Origin: Prolixibacteraceae bacterium
Lineage (GTDB): Bacteria > Bacteroidota > Bacteroidia > Bacteroidales > Prolixibacteraceae
Length of the DNA: 64,000 nt
Assembly: GCA_019720755.1 (NCBI GenBank)
Contig: CP081303.1
Coordinates: 1,922,001 to 1,986,000, forward strand
Reading direction: 5' to 3'
Under the pieces are notes generated by a model. It was given only the letters and a program-made list of their open reading frames with translations, was not told the origin of the DNA and searched no databases. The stretch's first letter is position 1, and every line of letters begins with the position of its first letter. This document shows positions 18,219 through 27,290 of the stretch, piece after piece. The position numbers and the translations under genes are program-made.

Positions 18219-18801
18219 AATCTTTTAGAATAAAAACATATATGATCAGCTTTTGTTCGAAATAAAAAAACTTAACACTAAAAACTATTTACAAACAAGA
18301 ATAACCTAGTTAACAATTAGTTACCATAACAAAAACACTTTTGTCAACTCCAAACATAAGAACGACAATAGCTAGTATACTCCAATAACGACTATCATCC
18401 ATTTATAATAACTAATTAAAACATACTATAAATCAGAGTAGAATTATTTTAAACTAAAAATCCATAAAATTAATTGATCCTACAATCACCTATGTATAAA
18501 TACATTAAAAGCACCCAAAGTACAATAAATTATTTTTTATCTCTTTTTTTATTTTTTTGCATAAAATACCTGTAATTATAATAGTATATTTAACAATATA
18601 AGAAATAAATTATTTGCTATACCCTACTAAACGAAACTTTAAGAGTCCCATCAAACCGTTAACATTTCGTCTAGAAAGGAATATATAATTTTAGTAATTA
18701 TATACTTACAAATAGAAAAACAGGTAGAAAACACATGCCAAGAATAAACACAATTACCCTATTCTGAAACGGGGTAATAAACACAAATTGAAAATAAACA
18801 T
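18219..18801. other. long AT-rich leader region upstream of the GH31 gene
   Basis: These 583 bp separate the divergent pirin and GH31 genes. They hold one inverted repeat close to the GH31 start (18753-18778). I see no small gene or known RNA, and no good TAnnTTTG match. Confidence 0.45.
18753..18778 (+). promoter_or_regulatory. possible operator upstream of the GH31 gene
   Basis: The inverted repeat ATTACCC-N12-GGGTAAT ends 23 bp before the GH31 start codon. Seven-base arms with 12-base spacing could bind a dimeric regulator. No regulator gene is adjacent, so the assignment is weak. Confidence 0.3.
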
Positions 18802-21800
18802 ATGAGAAATTTAATTTATCGAGCTAGTACGCTTATTATTGTACTATCTCTTTTTTTGTCCACTTTTACCGCTTCAGCACAAAAAGAGAAAACGAATAAT
18901 GTAGGTGTTCACACATCAACGACTTCACAAAGTGTGACAATTGAGTTAAAAGATAATCAGAAGTTATACTTTGAATTTTATGGTAAAAACATCTTTAGAC
19001 TGTTTTTAGACCCCAAAGGGGCTTCCATGCGACCTCCAAAATCAACTCCTCTTGCTAATATTTTAGTAAAAAACCCCAAAAGAGATGTAGGAGATTTAAA
19101 GGTTGAGACTCACGATGATTGTGTATATATGAAAACAGAACAAATAGAGATTGTTTTCAATAAAATCAAACAGACATTTTCGGTTACAAATCTAAAAACA
19201 GGAAAGGTTGTTATCAAAGAGACTTCTCCAGTCAAATTTGACAAGAAAAAGACAGAAATAACACTTGAAGAAGATAAAGATGAGTACTTCTATGGTGGTG
19301 GAGTCCAGAATGGTCGTTTCTCACACAAAGGAAATATTATAGCCATTGAAAATCAGAACAGTTGGACTGATGGAGGAGTTGCCTCGCCTACTCCTTTTTA
19401 TTGGTCAACAAAAGGGTACGGATTTATGTGGTATACCTTTAAAAAAGGAACATACGATTTTGGGGCAACATTACCAGGAAAAGTAATTCTAGCACATAAT
19501 ACTGACTATTTGGATGTATTTTTCATGATAAACGAAGGAGTCGTTCCTCTACTTAACGATTTCTATCAATTAACAGGAGCACCGGTATTAATTCCAAAGT
19601 TTGGCTTCTACGAGGGACATCTAAACGCCTATAATCGTGACTATTGGAAAGAGACAAAAAAAGATGGCATTCTATTCGAAGATGGTAAATACTACAAAGA
19701 ATCTCAGAAAGATAACGGTGGGATAAAAGAGTCTCTAAATGGAGAAAAAGACAATTATCAGTTTTCTGCAAGAGGGGTTGTAGACAGATACCTTGACAAT
19801 GATATGCCATTAGGTTGGGTCCTTCCTAATGATGGATATGGTGCAGGTTACGGACAAACAGGAAGTCTTGATGGAAATATCGAGAACTTAAAAAAATTCG
19901 GAGACTATGCAAGAGAACATGGTGTAGAGATTGGTCTATGGACACAATCAGATCTTCACCCTATAGATTCAATTCAACCACTGCTTCAAAGAGATATTGT
20001 AAAAGAGGTAGGAGTTGCAGGCGTTCGTGTTCTTAAAACAGATGTAGCATGGGTTGGTGCTGGATATTCTTTTGGACTTAATGGAGTACAAGATGCTGCA
20101 GAGATAATGGAAGAGAAAGGGAACAAAGCTCGTCCATTTATTATCTCTCTTGATGGTTGGGCTGGAACACAACGTTATGCTACGATATGGACAGGAGACC
20201 AAACTGGTGGTGTTTGGGAATATATTCGTTTTCATATTCCTACGTACATTGGATCTGGACTGTCAGGTCAACCTAATATCTGTAGTGATATGGATGGGAT
20301 CTTTGGAGGAAGTAAACCCATTGTAAACACCAGAGATTTTCAATGGAAGACCTTTACATTAATGCAACTAAATATGGATGGATGGGGAGCAAATCCTAAA
20401 TATCCACAAATCTTAGGGGAACCTTTTACCTCAATTAATAGAAATTATCTAAAATTAAAATCAGAGCTTCTTCCTTACTCGTATAGCGTATCACACGAGT
20501 CTGTACATGGATTACCTGCAATACGTGCAATGTTTTTAGAAGAGGCAAATCCTTTTACTTTAGGTAAAAACACAGAGTACCAATTTATGTATGGTCCATC
20601 ATTTTTGATTGCACCAATATATCAAAATACGGATGCTGACAGGGAAGGCAATGACATTCGTAACAACATCTATCTACCAAAAGGGGAATGGATTGATTAT
20701 TTCACAGGAGAAATTTACAAAGGAGGACAAATTATAAACCATTTCAATACTCCGATTTGGAAACTCCCTGTTTTGGTAAAAAGGGGAGCAATTATTCCAA
20801 TGGTTAATCCGAACAACAACCCTAATGGAATAGATAAAGGATTACGAATATACGAAATATATCCTCATGGAAACTCCTCTTTTACAGCATATGATGATGA
20901 TGGAAAAACAACTGCATATATAAATAACGAATGTCTAACAACGAAAATATCTTCTGAAGAGATAGAAGGGAAAGTACATATTGTTGTTGAGAAATCGAAG
21001 GGTTCTTTTAATGGACTTAAATCCGAAAAGAAAACAATATTCCGCATTAATACGACACAATCACCTAAAAAAATACGTGCTAAAATCAACGGAAAGAAGT
21101 GTCGAATTAAAGAAGTGAATTCAATAGAAGATTTTAATAGTTCTAACAATGTATTCTTCTATAATAAGACGCCTAATCTAAATCAATTTTCAACCTTAAA
21201 TAGTGAATTTGCTAAAGAGGAGATTCATAAGAATCCACAAATTTGGGTAAAAATAGATAAGGTAAATATACTTAACGACGAGATAGAACTAGACATTAAA
21301 GGCTATGAATACAATCCAATAAATAGCTATTTATCAAAAGATGGGGCATTAAAAACAGTAGATAATGCTAAAGTAGTTGAAGACAAGAAAACTGCTTATA
21401 GCATCACTCCTACTTGGGATTCTGTTGAGAATGCAGATTTCTATCAGATCTCATTCAACAACATGCTCTATACTAATATTTTGGATAACGAGTTTACTTT
21501 CAACAACCTTTCGCCAGAAACAAACTACTCTTTTAAAATCAGAGCAGTTAATACTGATGGAGCTTCCGATTGGATCACAGTTACAACACAAACAAAATCA
21601 GACCCTCTTGAATTTGCGATTCATCATGCCGAAGGGGAAAGTGACACTAAATTCCAAGGCTCTCACAATGTATCGCGCCTGCTTGATTTCGATGAAAATT
21701 CGAGTATGCACACCAAATACTATAAAAAAGCAATCCCTTTTAACATGATCATTGACTTAAAGTCGGTAAATCAATTAGATAAGATTCAATATATTCCTCG

Positions 21801-22623
21801 TAAAGTCGGTTTAAATGGTGTTTTCCAAAAAGGGACAATTTACACTAGTATCGACAAGGTAAATTGGACTGAAGCGGGATCATTCGATTGGAAACGTGAT
21901 AATACGAACAAAATATTTGCTTTTGAAAAAAGGCCAACAGTAAGATATGTAAAAATTAATATTAACAAGGCTGTTGGAGATTATGGATCAGGAAAACAGA
22001 TCTATTTCTTTAAAGTACCAGGAACAGAGAGCTATATTCCTGGAGACATTAACAAAGATAAAAAGATAGACAAAAACGATTTGACCTCGTATATGAACTA
22101 TACAGGACTAAGAAAAGGTGATAGTGACTTTGACTACGTAAGTATTGGAGATGTAAATAAAAATGGGTCAATTGATGCATATGACATTTCTAATGTCGCT
22201 ACGCAATTAGATGGAGGGGTCTCAAAAAGAGATACAGGAAAAGTTGCGGGATCTATCTCGATCAAGGCATCGAAACGTTACTATCGTGCAGGAGAAAAAG
22301 TGATAATTACGGTTAAAGGAGTAAAAATGAATGCTGTAAATGCCTATAGTTTTGCTATTCCTTATAGTGTAAAATCCTTAGAATTCATTGGTGTAAAAGA
22401 AAATGGGACACAAAAAATGATGAATCTTACATATGATCGCCTTCATTCAAATGGAGACAAAGTTCTCTATCCAACTTTTGTAAATATTGGTGAAAAGGAG
22501 ACAATAAATGGAGATAACACTATTCTTAAGATCGAGTTTAAGGCAAAAACATCTTTCAAATTCAACCTTAAAGCAAAGAATATTATTTTGGTAGACAAAA
22601 AGCTAAATAGCATTACGAAATAA
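18802..22623 (+). CDS. multidomain GH31 glycoside hydrolase with FN3, F5/8C, dockerin and cohesin-like modules
   Basis: This 1273-residue exported glycosidase starts with a signal peptide ending near A-S-A-Q. The GH31 N-terminal beta-sandwich (Y-G-G-G-V-Q-N-G-R-F) and TIM barrel fill about residues 35-680. The probable nucleophile is D414 in L-K-T-D-V-A-W-V-G and the probable acid/base is D466 in W-T-G-D-Q-T-G-G. Then come an FN3 domain (near P-T-W-D-S-V-E-N-A-D), an F5/8C (CBM32-like) domain, and two dockerin-type calcium loops (G-D-I-N-K-D-K-K-I-D and G-D-V-N-K-N-G-S-I-D). Residues 1148-1273 look cohesin-like. The layout resembles GH31 alpha-N-acetylgalactosaminidases more than alpha-glucosidases, but substrate is inference. 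There is no T9SS sorting domain. Confidence 0.85.
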   Translation: MRNLIYRASTLIIVLSLFLSTFTASAQKEKTNNVGVHTSTTSQSVTIELKDNQKLYFEFYGKNIFRLFLDPKGASMRPPKSTPLANILVKNPKRDVGDLKVETHDDCVYMKTEQIEIVFNKIKQTFSVTNLKTGKVVIKETSPVKFDKKKTEITLEEDKDEYFYGGGVQNGRFSHKGNIIAIENQNSWTDGGVASPTPFYWSTKGYGFMWYTFKKGTYDFGATLPGKVILAHNTDYLDVFFMINEGVVPLLNDFYQLTGAPVLIPKFGFYEGHLNAYNRDYWKETKKDGILFEDGKYYKESQKDNGGIKESLNGEKDNYQFSARGVVDRYLDNDMPLGWVLPNDGYGAGYGQTGSLDGNIENLKKFGDYAREHGVEIGLWTQSDLHPIDSIQPLLQRDIVKEVGVAGVRVLKTDVAWVGAGYSFGLNGVQDAAEIMEEKGNKARPFIISLDGWAGTQRYATIWTGDQTGGVWEYIRFHIPTYIGSGLSGQPNICSDMDGIFGGSKPIVNTRDFQWKTFTLMQLNMDGWGANPKYPQILGEPFTSINRNYLKLKSELLPYSYSVSHESVHGLPAIRAMFLEEANPFTLGKNTEYQFMYGPSFLIAPIYQNTDADREGNDIRNNIYLPKGEWIDYFTGEIYKGGQIINHFNTPIWKLPVLVKRGAIIPMVNPNNNPNGIDKGLRIYEIYPHGNSSFTAYDDDGKTTAYINNECLTTKISSEEIEGKVHIVVEKSKGSFNGLKSEKKTIFRINTTQSPKKIRAKINGKKCRIKEVNSIEDFNSSNNVFFYNKTPNLNQFSTLNSEFAKEEIHKNPQIWVKIDKVNILNDEIELDIKGYEYNPINSYLSKDGALKTVDNAKVVEDKKTAYSITPTWDSVENADFYQISFNNMLYTNILDNEFTFNNLSPETNYSFKIRAVNTDGASDWITVTTQTKSDPLEFAIHHAEGESDTKFQGSHNVSRLLDFDENSSMHTKYYKKAIPFNMIIDLKSVNQLDKIQYIPRKVGLNGVFQKGTIYTSIDKVNWTEAGSFDWKRDNTNKIFAFEKRPTVRYVKININKAVGDYGSGKQIYFFKVPGTESYIPGDINKDKKIDKNDLTSYMNYTGLRKGDSDFDYVSIGDVNKNGSIDAYDISNVATQLDGGVSKRDTGKVAGSISIKASKRYYRAGEKVIITVKGVKMNAVNAYSFAIPYSVKSLEFIGVKENGTQKMMNLTYDRLHSNGDKVLYPTFVNIGEKETINGDNTILKIEFKAKTSFKFNLKAKNIILVDKKLNSITK

Positions 22624-22648
22624 ACATCTTTTCAATAAAACGTGTGGT

Positions 22649-22684
22649 AGGCTGTCTCTTGTAAAAAGAGGCAGCCTATTTTTG
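22649..22684 (+). terminator. rho-independent terminator of the GH31 gene
   Basis: A 12-bp stem with one G-T pair (AGGCTGTCTCTT with AAGAGGCAGCCT), a 5-nt loop and a following ATTTTTG lies 26 bp after the GH31 stop. Confidence 0.88.
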
Positions 22685-22830
22685 TCTATCTTGACAAGTG
22701 TAAAGACATTATTCCAATTAATAATAGATCACAAGATAGTAATCCTAAAATGACTTGTTAAAAACCATATTAGAAGAAACATTTACGTCATTCACGTTGT
22801 TGATAGTAACAGGTTTTTAAAAGTCACATT

Positions 22831-23841
22831 ATGAAAAAAATTAATTTATTCGGAATACTAACACTTTTGCTATTCTTCTCTTGTCAGGTTAAAGAATCAC
22901 CTAAACAAGATGAAATAAAAGATGTACTGACAAGTTGGAAAGATGGCGAACACAAAGAGCAAATTATATCTTTTGTTAAAGATGTAACCACTCCTGGGTC
23001 GGACTACTATGTACAACCAGAAGATCGTATTGCAGTTTTTGATAATGATGGAACTCTTTGGTGTGAAAAACCTCTTTACAGCCACTTTTTTGGTCTATTC
23101 TCTGAAATCGAAAAAAGGATAAAGGAAGACCCTTCTGTGGCCAAGAAGGAGCCGTACAAAAGTCTTCACAAATTTATTCAGAGTCAAAAAATGGAAGATT
23201 TAGAGTTCTTCATTAAAGAGTACAAAGAGGGTAAAATACTCGATGTGGTAGGTCAATTAATGGGAACAGCATATAGTGGTTTAACTGTGGAAGATTATAA
23301 GAATTTAAATAGAGACTTCTTCAAGCAGTGGAAAAACCCAAAGCTTAATAAAACAATCTTTGAGATGACCTATCAACCAATGAAAGAACTGATAGCCTAT
23401 CTCAAACAGAATGATTTTAAAGTCTATATATTTACTGCGGACGAAGGCGATTTTCTTAAAATATTCAGCAAAGAATTATATGGAATTAGTCCTTCTCATG
23501 TATACGGGACAAGTACTAAATTGATGTACAAAGATGGACTTATCTATCGAACAGATAAAGGGGAGTACGTAAATAATTGGGATGGCAAACCAAGACTTAT
23601 TGAACGCTCGCTAGGAAAAAGACCAATCTTTGCAGCGGGTAATTCTAATGGAGATTTCCATATGCTTCAATACATTTCTAAAGGCAAAGGGAAAAGGCTT
23701 TCTATGATGATTCATCATACGGATGAAAGAAGAGAGTTCAAATACGACAGCCATACGGACAAAGTACTTCCATATGGAAAAAAGAACGGATACGTAATTG
23801 TGGATATGAAGAATGATTGGACCACTGTATTTGGCAAATAA
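22831..23841 (+). CDS. HAD-superfamily phosphatase, lipoprotein
   Basis: This 336-residue protein has a lipoprotein signal (L-L-F-F-S-C, lipidated cysteine C18), so it should be anchored in the envelope. The HAD motifs are F-D-N-D-G-T-L-W (D71 nucleophile, D73), F-T-A-D-E-G as the second motif with threonine, a lysine-rich middle, and A-A-G-N-S-N-G-D-F as the Mg-binding motif IV. The D-N-D-G-T-L-W variant is typical of a family of exported bacterial HAD phosphatases of unknown substrate, sometimes called phosphoserine-phosphatase-like. It stands alone, between two strong terminators. Confidence 0.82.
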   Translation: MKKINLFGILTLLLFFSCQVKESPKQDEIKDVLTSWKDGEHKEQIISFVKDVTTPGSDYYVQPEDRIAVFDNDGTLWCEKPLYSHFFGLFSEIEKRIKEDPSVAKKEPYKSLHKFIQSQKMEDLEFFIKEYKEGKILDVVGQLMGTAYSGLTVEDYKNLNRDFFKQWKNPKLNKTIFEMTYQPMKELIAYLKQNDFKVYIFTADEGDFLKIFSKELYGISPSHVYGTSTKLMYKDGLIYRTDKGEYVNNWDGKPRLIERSLGKRPIFAAGNSNGDFHMLQYISKGKGKRLSMMIHHTDERREFKYDSHTDKVLPYGKKNGYVIVDMKNDWTTVFGK

Positions 23842-24207
23842 TATTAATCGAAATCAATAGTCACTACTCCATTGAGAATAGAAATATAAACATCTATTTT
23901 CAATGGAGTTTTTTTTGACCAAAATCCTCTTTTTATTCTCTATAACAATTACACTGAGGTTGGGATATTAAAAAAGCACAGATCCTGTCTATAGAGACTA
24001 ATACCTTTTTAATAAGGATCAACCACAAATGGTCGAATTGGTGCATTGTATATAAATCAGAAGATATCCTCTCGAATAAATACATTCCCAATGAATAAAT
24101 ATCATTGCTCAAGTGATATCTTAACAGATTTAAATATCGAACAAATTACATGAACCAATAGATCAGACACTTCAATAATGATTATCAGTATTCTCTAAGT
24201 GGATATC
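23842..24207. other. intergenic region downstream of the HAD lipoprotein
   Basis: These 366 bp contain the terminator at 23866-23916, then featureless AT-rich sequence up to the end of the permease gene. Confidence 0.5.
23866..23916 (+). terminator. rho-independent terminator of the HAD lipoprotein gene
   Basis: A 16-bp stem with one G-T pair (ACTCCATTGAGAATAG with CTATTTTCAATGGAGT) is followed by eight T residues. Confidence 0.92.
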
Positions 24208-25326
24208 TTAACACAAGAAGATATTAAATAAATATCCTAGAAGAATAATAAACAGAGTAATCGTTCCAAAGAAAATTAATATCAGAGGCCACTTCATCAC
24301 TTTCTTCAACAGAGTCGCTTCTGGCAATGATAAACCGACCACAGCCATCATAAACGCAATCGCCGTTCCAAGTGGGACCCCCTTTGCAACAAACACTTGT
24401 ATCACAGGAACAATTCCAGCAGCATTGGCATACATCGGCACAGCCAATATCACAGCCAAAGGAACCGCATACCACTTATCTGCAGACAAACGCTCTGCAA
24501 AGAAATCTTCAGGAACATAACCATGCATCGCTGCACCAATAGCAATACCTATAAGTACATATAGTAGAACAGAACGCACAATGCTCCATCCCTCTTTTAC
24601 AATGGATGGCAGTCGATCCATGAAAGACAGTTTTTCACCTTGCCAATCTTCCGTCTCCACTGCGGACTGTTGTTGAATGTCCTGAACCCAATCACTTAAA
24701 AAACGCTCAAGCTTCAATTTCCCTAAGATGTATCCTCCCAACATCCCCATGACAATTCCACTAACAACATAGACTAAGGTGGCTTTGACTCCAAACATTC
24801 CTAAGAACATCGCTACAGCGACTTCATTCACCAAAGGGGATGTGATTAAAAAAGCAAAGGTCACACCAAGCGGAAGCCCTCCTTTAACAAATCCAATAAA
24901 AAGAGGGATTGAAGAACATGAACAGAAAGGAGTTACAGCACCAAAAAAAGAGGCTACAAAATATTGTAATCCATAAAGATTTCTACTAGACAAAAAGGAC
25001 TTCACACGTTCTACTGGAAAATAGGTATTGATCACTCCCATCAGACTACTAATCAAGAAAAGTAGAATCAAAATTTTCATCGTATCATAATAGAAAAAAT
25101 GTATCGACTTTCCAAAATGACTTTCTGCATCCACTCCCATTAAATCATAAACTAAAGAATCAACGATCAAAGGCAAAAAGCTATAAACAACCAAAAGAGC
25201 TATAACTAGCAAAAAAATCCAAATCACTGAATCACTCTTTCTTTTAAAAACTTTATTAATCATAATATTAGAAACAGACAGATTAAAATAGATGCTCTTC
25301 CTTAAGAAGAGCAAGATATAACTCAT
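24208..25326 (-). CDS. DUF318/ArsP-like permease
   Basis: This inner-membrane permease of up to 372 residues has about eight hydrophobic segments in two halves. Hallmarks are F-F-G-A-V-T-P-F-C-S-C-S-S-I-P-L-F in the first half, with the C-S-C motif of the family, and a V-P-M-Y-A-N-A-A-G-I-V-P in the second. ArsP members export trivalent organoarsenicals, while other members are linked to metal efflux. Its place as fourth gene after arsEFG favours an organoarsenical role. The first ~20 residues may not be translated: an ATG at residue 22 (M-I-N-K-V-F-K-R-K) gives a more normal start. Confidence 0.75.
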   Translation of the reverse strand: MSYILLFLRKSIYFNLSVSNIMINKVFKRKSDSVIWIFLLVIALLVVYSFLPLIVDSLVYDLMGVDAESHFGKSIHFFYYDTMKILILLFLISSLMGVINTYFPVERVKSFLSSRNLYGLQYFVASFFGAVTPFCSCSSIPLFIGFVKGGLPLGVTFAFLITSPLVNEVAVAMFLGMFGVKATLVYVVSGIVMGMLGGYILGKLKLERFLSDWVQDIQQQSAVETEDWQGEKLSFMDRLPSIVKEGWSIVRSVLLYVLIGIAIGAAMHGYVPEDFFAERLSADKWYAVPLAVILAVPMYANAAGIVPVIQVFVAKGVPLGTAIAFMMAVVGLSLPEATLLKKVMKWPLILIFFGTITLFIILLGYLFNIFLC

Positions 25327-25385
25327 AAAATGTATACGATTTTTTTATCTTAAGATGATCTTGAGTTTATGACCACAAGAAAATA

Positions 25386-26084
25386 TTAGAAAAAATAAAG
25401 GATACACTGATACACCCCAACAAGCAAAAATATAATTGCAACTACGCGACGAAATAAAGTTTCAAAACGTTTGATATTATTATAAGTAGTTCCAAGTGAT
25501 TCCATACTAAAGGCAAGCATCCATGCAAAGATTATAACAGGAATTCCTGTTGCTATTGCAAAGATAATCGGTAGATACAGACTCCCGGCACTGCTAATAG
25601 TCATCGGGATCAACATTCCAAAATACAGAACGCCGCTATATGGACAAAACGCCAATGCAAAAACAATCCCCAACAACAAAACACCCCAGAACCCAGTTCT
25701 ACTCTTTTGCTCCATCTTCTCATAGAAACGATCCATCCCTGGAATACTAAAAGAAAATACTCCAAGCATAAAAAGTCCTATAATGATCAACAGAGGGCCA
25801 AGTAATTTCTCTCCCCACTCCTGTAGTACTCCTTCTATTTTAAAATGAGAGGCACTAAAAAAAAAGATCAAACCAATTACGGTATAACTTATCGCCCGAC
25901 CAATGGTATAAATCAAGCCATTAAGAAAGACCCGCTTTTTGTCACCAATATCTTTGCTAATAAACCCTATTGCAGTAATATTTGTGGCCAATGGACATGG
26001 ACTTATCGCAGTCATAAGCCCTAAAAGAAATGCAGTTAAGAGGGGCAAAGAACTCCCCTCTAACCAAGATTGAAGTATCTCCAT
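25386..26084 (-). CDS. arsG: ArsG-like CcdA/DsbD-type membrane protein
   Basis: This 232-residue protein has six or so membrane helices and the CcdA-family cysteine-proline motifs I-S-P-C-P-L-A and A-F-C-P-Y-S-G-V, which pass electrons across the inner membrane. In ArsEFG systems described from Shewanella, ArsG acts with ArsE and ArsF in reduction of nitrophenyl-arsenicals and efflux of aminobenzyl-arsenicals. Here it follows arsF after 1 bp and precedes the permease. A plain thiol-relay role (feeding ArsF) is the alternative reading; the arsenic assignment rests on gene order and family resemblance. Confidence 0.75.
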   Translation of the reverse strand: MEILQSWLEGSSLPLLTAFLLGLMTAISPCPLATNITAIGFISKDIGDKKRVFLNGLIYTIGRAISYTVIGLIFFFSASHFKIEGVLQEWGEKLLGPLLIIIGLFMLGVFSFSIPGMDRFYEKMEQKSRTGFWGVLLLGIVFALAFCPYSGVLYFGMLIPMTISSAGSLYLPIIFAIATGIPVIIFAWMLAFSMESLGTTYNNIKRFETLFRRVVAIIFLLVGVYQCILYFF

Positions 26085-26085
26085 T

Positions 26086-26571
26086 CTACAACTTATCTTG
26101 TATCGTTTTCACTAACTTCGACTCTAATTTCTCAGGATGGGTTCTTGCATTCATGAAAGCCAAATTAGTTAAATCTTCCACCTTATCCCCTTGAATCACA
26201 AGTAGCTTCTGACCAGAAATGTGATATTTCTCGATCATTGGATTGTCCTTCTCAGTATCTTTATTCACAGAAATAAAAGTAACTTTTTCTCCAAAGGCAT
26301 TTTTGATTGCCTCTTTTGACACCTTCTCTACAGCTTGGCAAGTAGCGCAGCGTCTTGTAGCATGAAAATAATAAACCTTCACTGGCGCATCACTCTTTTG
26401 GGCACTACTACAACCGCCACAACCAGCTTCTGCACGCTTCTCTTTTACAGCAACCTCTTTAGAAGTAGACTTTCCTGATGTTCCTCCATCACATGAACTA
26501 AAAGCAAATGTTGTTAAAACAGCAAGAATAACAATGGCATAAGTTTTGATCTGATGATTCATAAATTTCAT
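26086..26571 (-). CDS. arsF: ArsF-like thioredoxin-fold lipoprotein
   Basis: This 161-residue envelope protein has a lipoprotein-type leader (A-F-S-S-C) followed by an A-G-C-G-G-C-S-S linker and a thioredoxin-like domain. The domain starts with V-Y-Y-F-H-A-T-R-R-C-A-T-C-Q, giving a C-A-T-C redox site. The R-R-C-A-T-C segment and the small size match proteins annotated as nitrophenyl-compound nitroreductase subunit ArsF. It lies 27 bp after arsE and 1 bp before arsG. The extra C-G-G-C pair near the membrane could relay electrons from ArsG. The electron path is inferred. Confidence 0.75.
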   Translation of the reverse strand: MKFMNHQIKTYAIVILAVLTTFAFSSCDGGTSGKSTSKEVAVKEKRAEAGCGGCSSAQKSDAPVKVYYFHATRRCATCQAVEKVSKEAIKNAFGEKVTFISVNKDTEKDNPMIEKYHISGQKLLVIQGDKVEDLTNLAFMNARTHPEKLESKLVKTIQDKL

Positions 26572-26598
26572 TTTATCAGTTAAAAATTGAATTAGGAT

Positions 26599-26835
26599 TT
26601 ATTTAGAAATTAAAGCGATGATATCATCTACAGAAGGAACACTCCCTTTCATGACAACTTTATTATCCACCACCAATGCAGGAGTAGTCATCACACCATA
26701 CTGCATAATCTTCATAATATCTTCCTCTTTGGTGACTTTGGCATCCAAACCTGATTCTAATACTGCTTTTTTAGTTTGCTCTTCAAGCTTTTGACATTTG
26801 GCACATCCTGTACCTAGTACTACAATATTTTTCAT
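26599..26835 (-). CDS. arsE: ArsE-like small thioredoxin-family protein
   Basis: This 78-residue cytoplasmic protein of the MTH895/TM0996 glutaredoxin-like family has a redox site G-T-G-C-A-K-C-Q-K-L near the N-terminus and the cis-proline segment T-T-P-A-L-V-V-D-N-K-V-V. It is the first gene of the four-gene operon arsE-arsF-arsG-permease, all on the minus strand. It may supply reducing power or pass trivalent arsenical to ArsG. Two identical-architecture palindromes stand upstream. Without the neighbours this would be called simply a thioredoxin-family protein. Confidence 0.8.
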   Translation of the reverse strand: MKNIVVLGTGCAKCQKLEEQTKKAVLESGLDAKVTKEEDIMKIMQYGVMTTPALVVDNKVVMKGSVPSVDDIIALISK

Positions 26836-26861
26836 TTTGCTACAATATTAATAATTCGATA

Positions 26862-26877
26862 TTCGTAGAAATACGAA
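26862..26877 (-). promoter_or_regulatory. palindromic operator 1 upstream of arsEFG
   Basis: The perfect inverted repeat TTCGTA-GAAA-TACGAA lies 27 bp before the arsE start codon. It has the same arms and 4-bp spacing as the site at 26938-26953. This is typical of ArsR/SmtB dimer operators. The regulator is inferred; none is encoded nearby. Confidence 0.6.
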
Positions 26878-26937
26878 CGTTTTTAAAAAAAAGATATTAC
26901 CAACGAACAACCTCCTAGCACAAAGGCTATCACGTAT

Positions 26938-26953
26938 TTCGTAATATTACGAA
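26938..26953 (-). promoter_or_regulatory. palindromic operator 2 upstream of arsEFG
   Basis: The perfect inverted repeat TTCGTA-ATAT-TACGAA lies 76 bp upstream of operator 1. On the minus strand it falls between a TTG and a TAgccTTTG that loosely match the -33 and -7 elements of Bacteroidota promoters, which would let a bound repressor block polymerase. Confidence 0.6.
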
Positions 26954-26974
26954 CAAAAGAATCACTTTTTTTCT

Positions 26975-27002
26975 AATAAACCAACTCATTGGTTTATTTT
27001 TT
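26975..27002 (+). terminator. orphan hairpin with plus-strand T-tract
   Basis: A perfect 10-bp stem (AATAAACCAA, loop CTCA, TTGGTTTATT) is followed by TTTT, the form of a plus-strand terminator. No plus-strand gene ends here, so it may end a small RNA or may serve as an operator instead. Confidence 0.4.
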
Positions 27003-27290
27003 AACAACAAGAAGGATGTTATGTATCATAATAAATAAATTATTTTTACTAAATATTGGGTTATACAATATTCAACGTAGAATTATACAATTGGTCAAAC
27101 AATAATATTCTGGACATAAGTTCACTAGAAAAACATTGTATACATCTGCCTAAATTCTTTTTCTGACAGTGTCCACAGTGTTTATCATTCTTCTGGACAG
27201 TGCCTTCTTCTGTCTAACTACTATTTAAATCCTATATTGTAGGCTACATTGTCCATACTTTACTCATATCTTAATCATGGTTCATCCACC

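Noticed and set aside
21377-21748. Out-of-frame 123-codon frame inside the GH31 gene
   Set aside because: It coincides with the FN3 and F5/8C region of the real frame and has a random-looking leucine/threonine-rich product.
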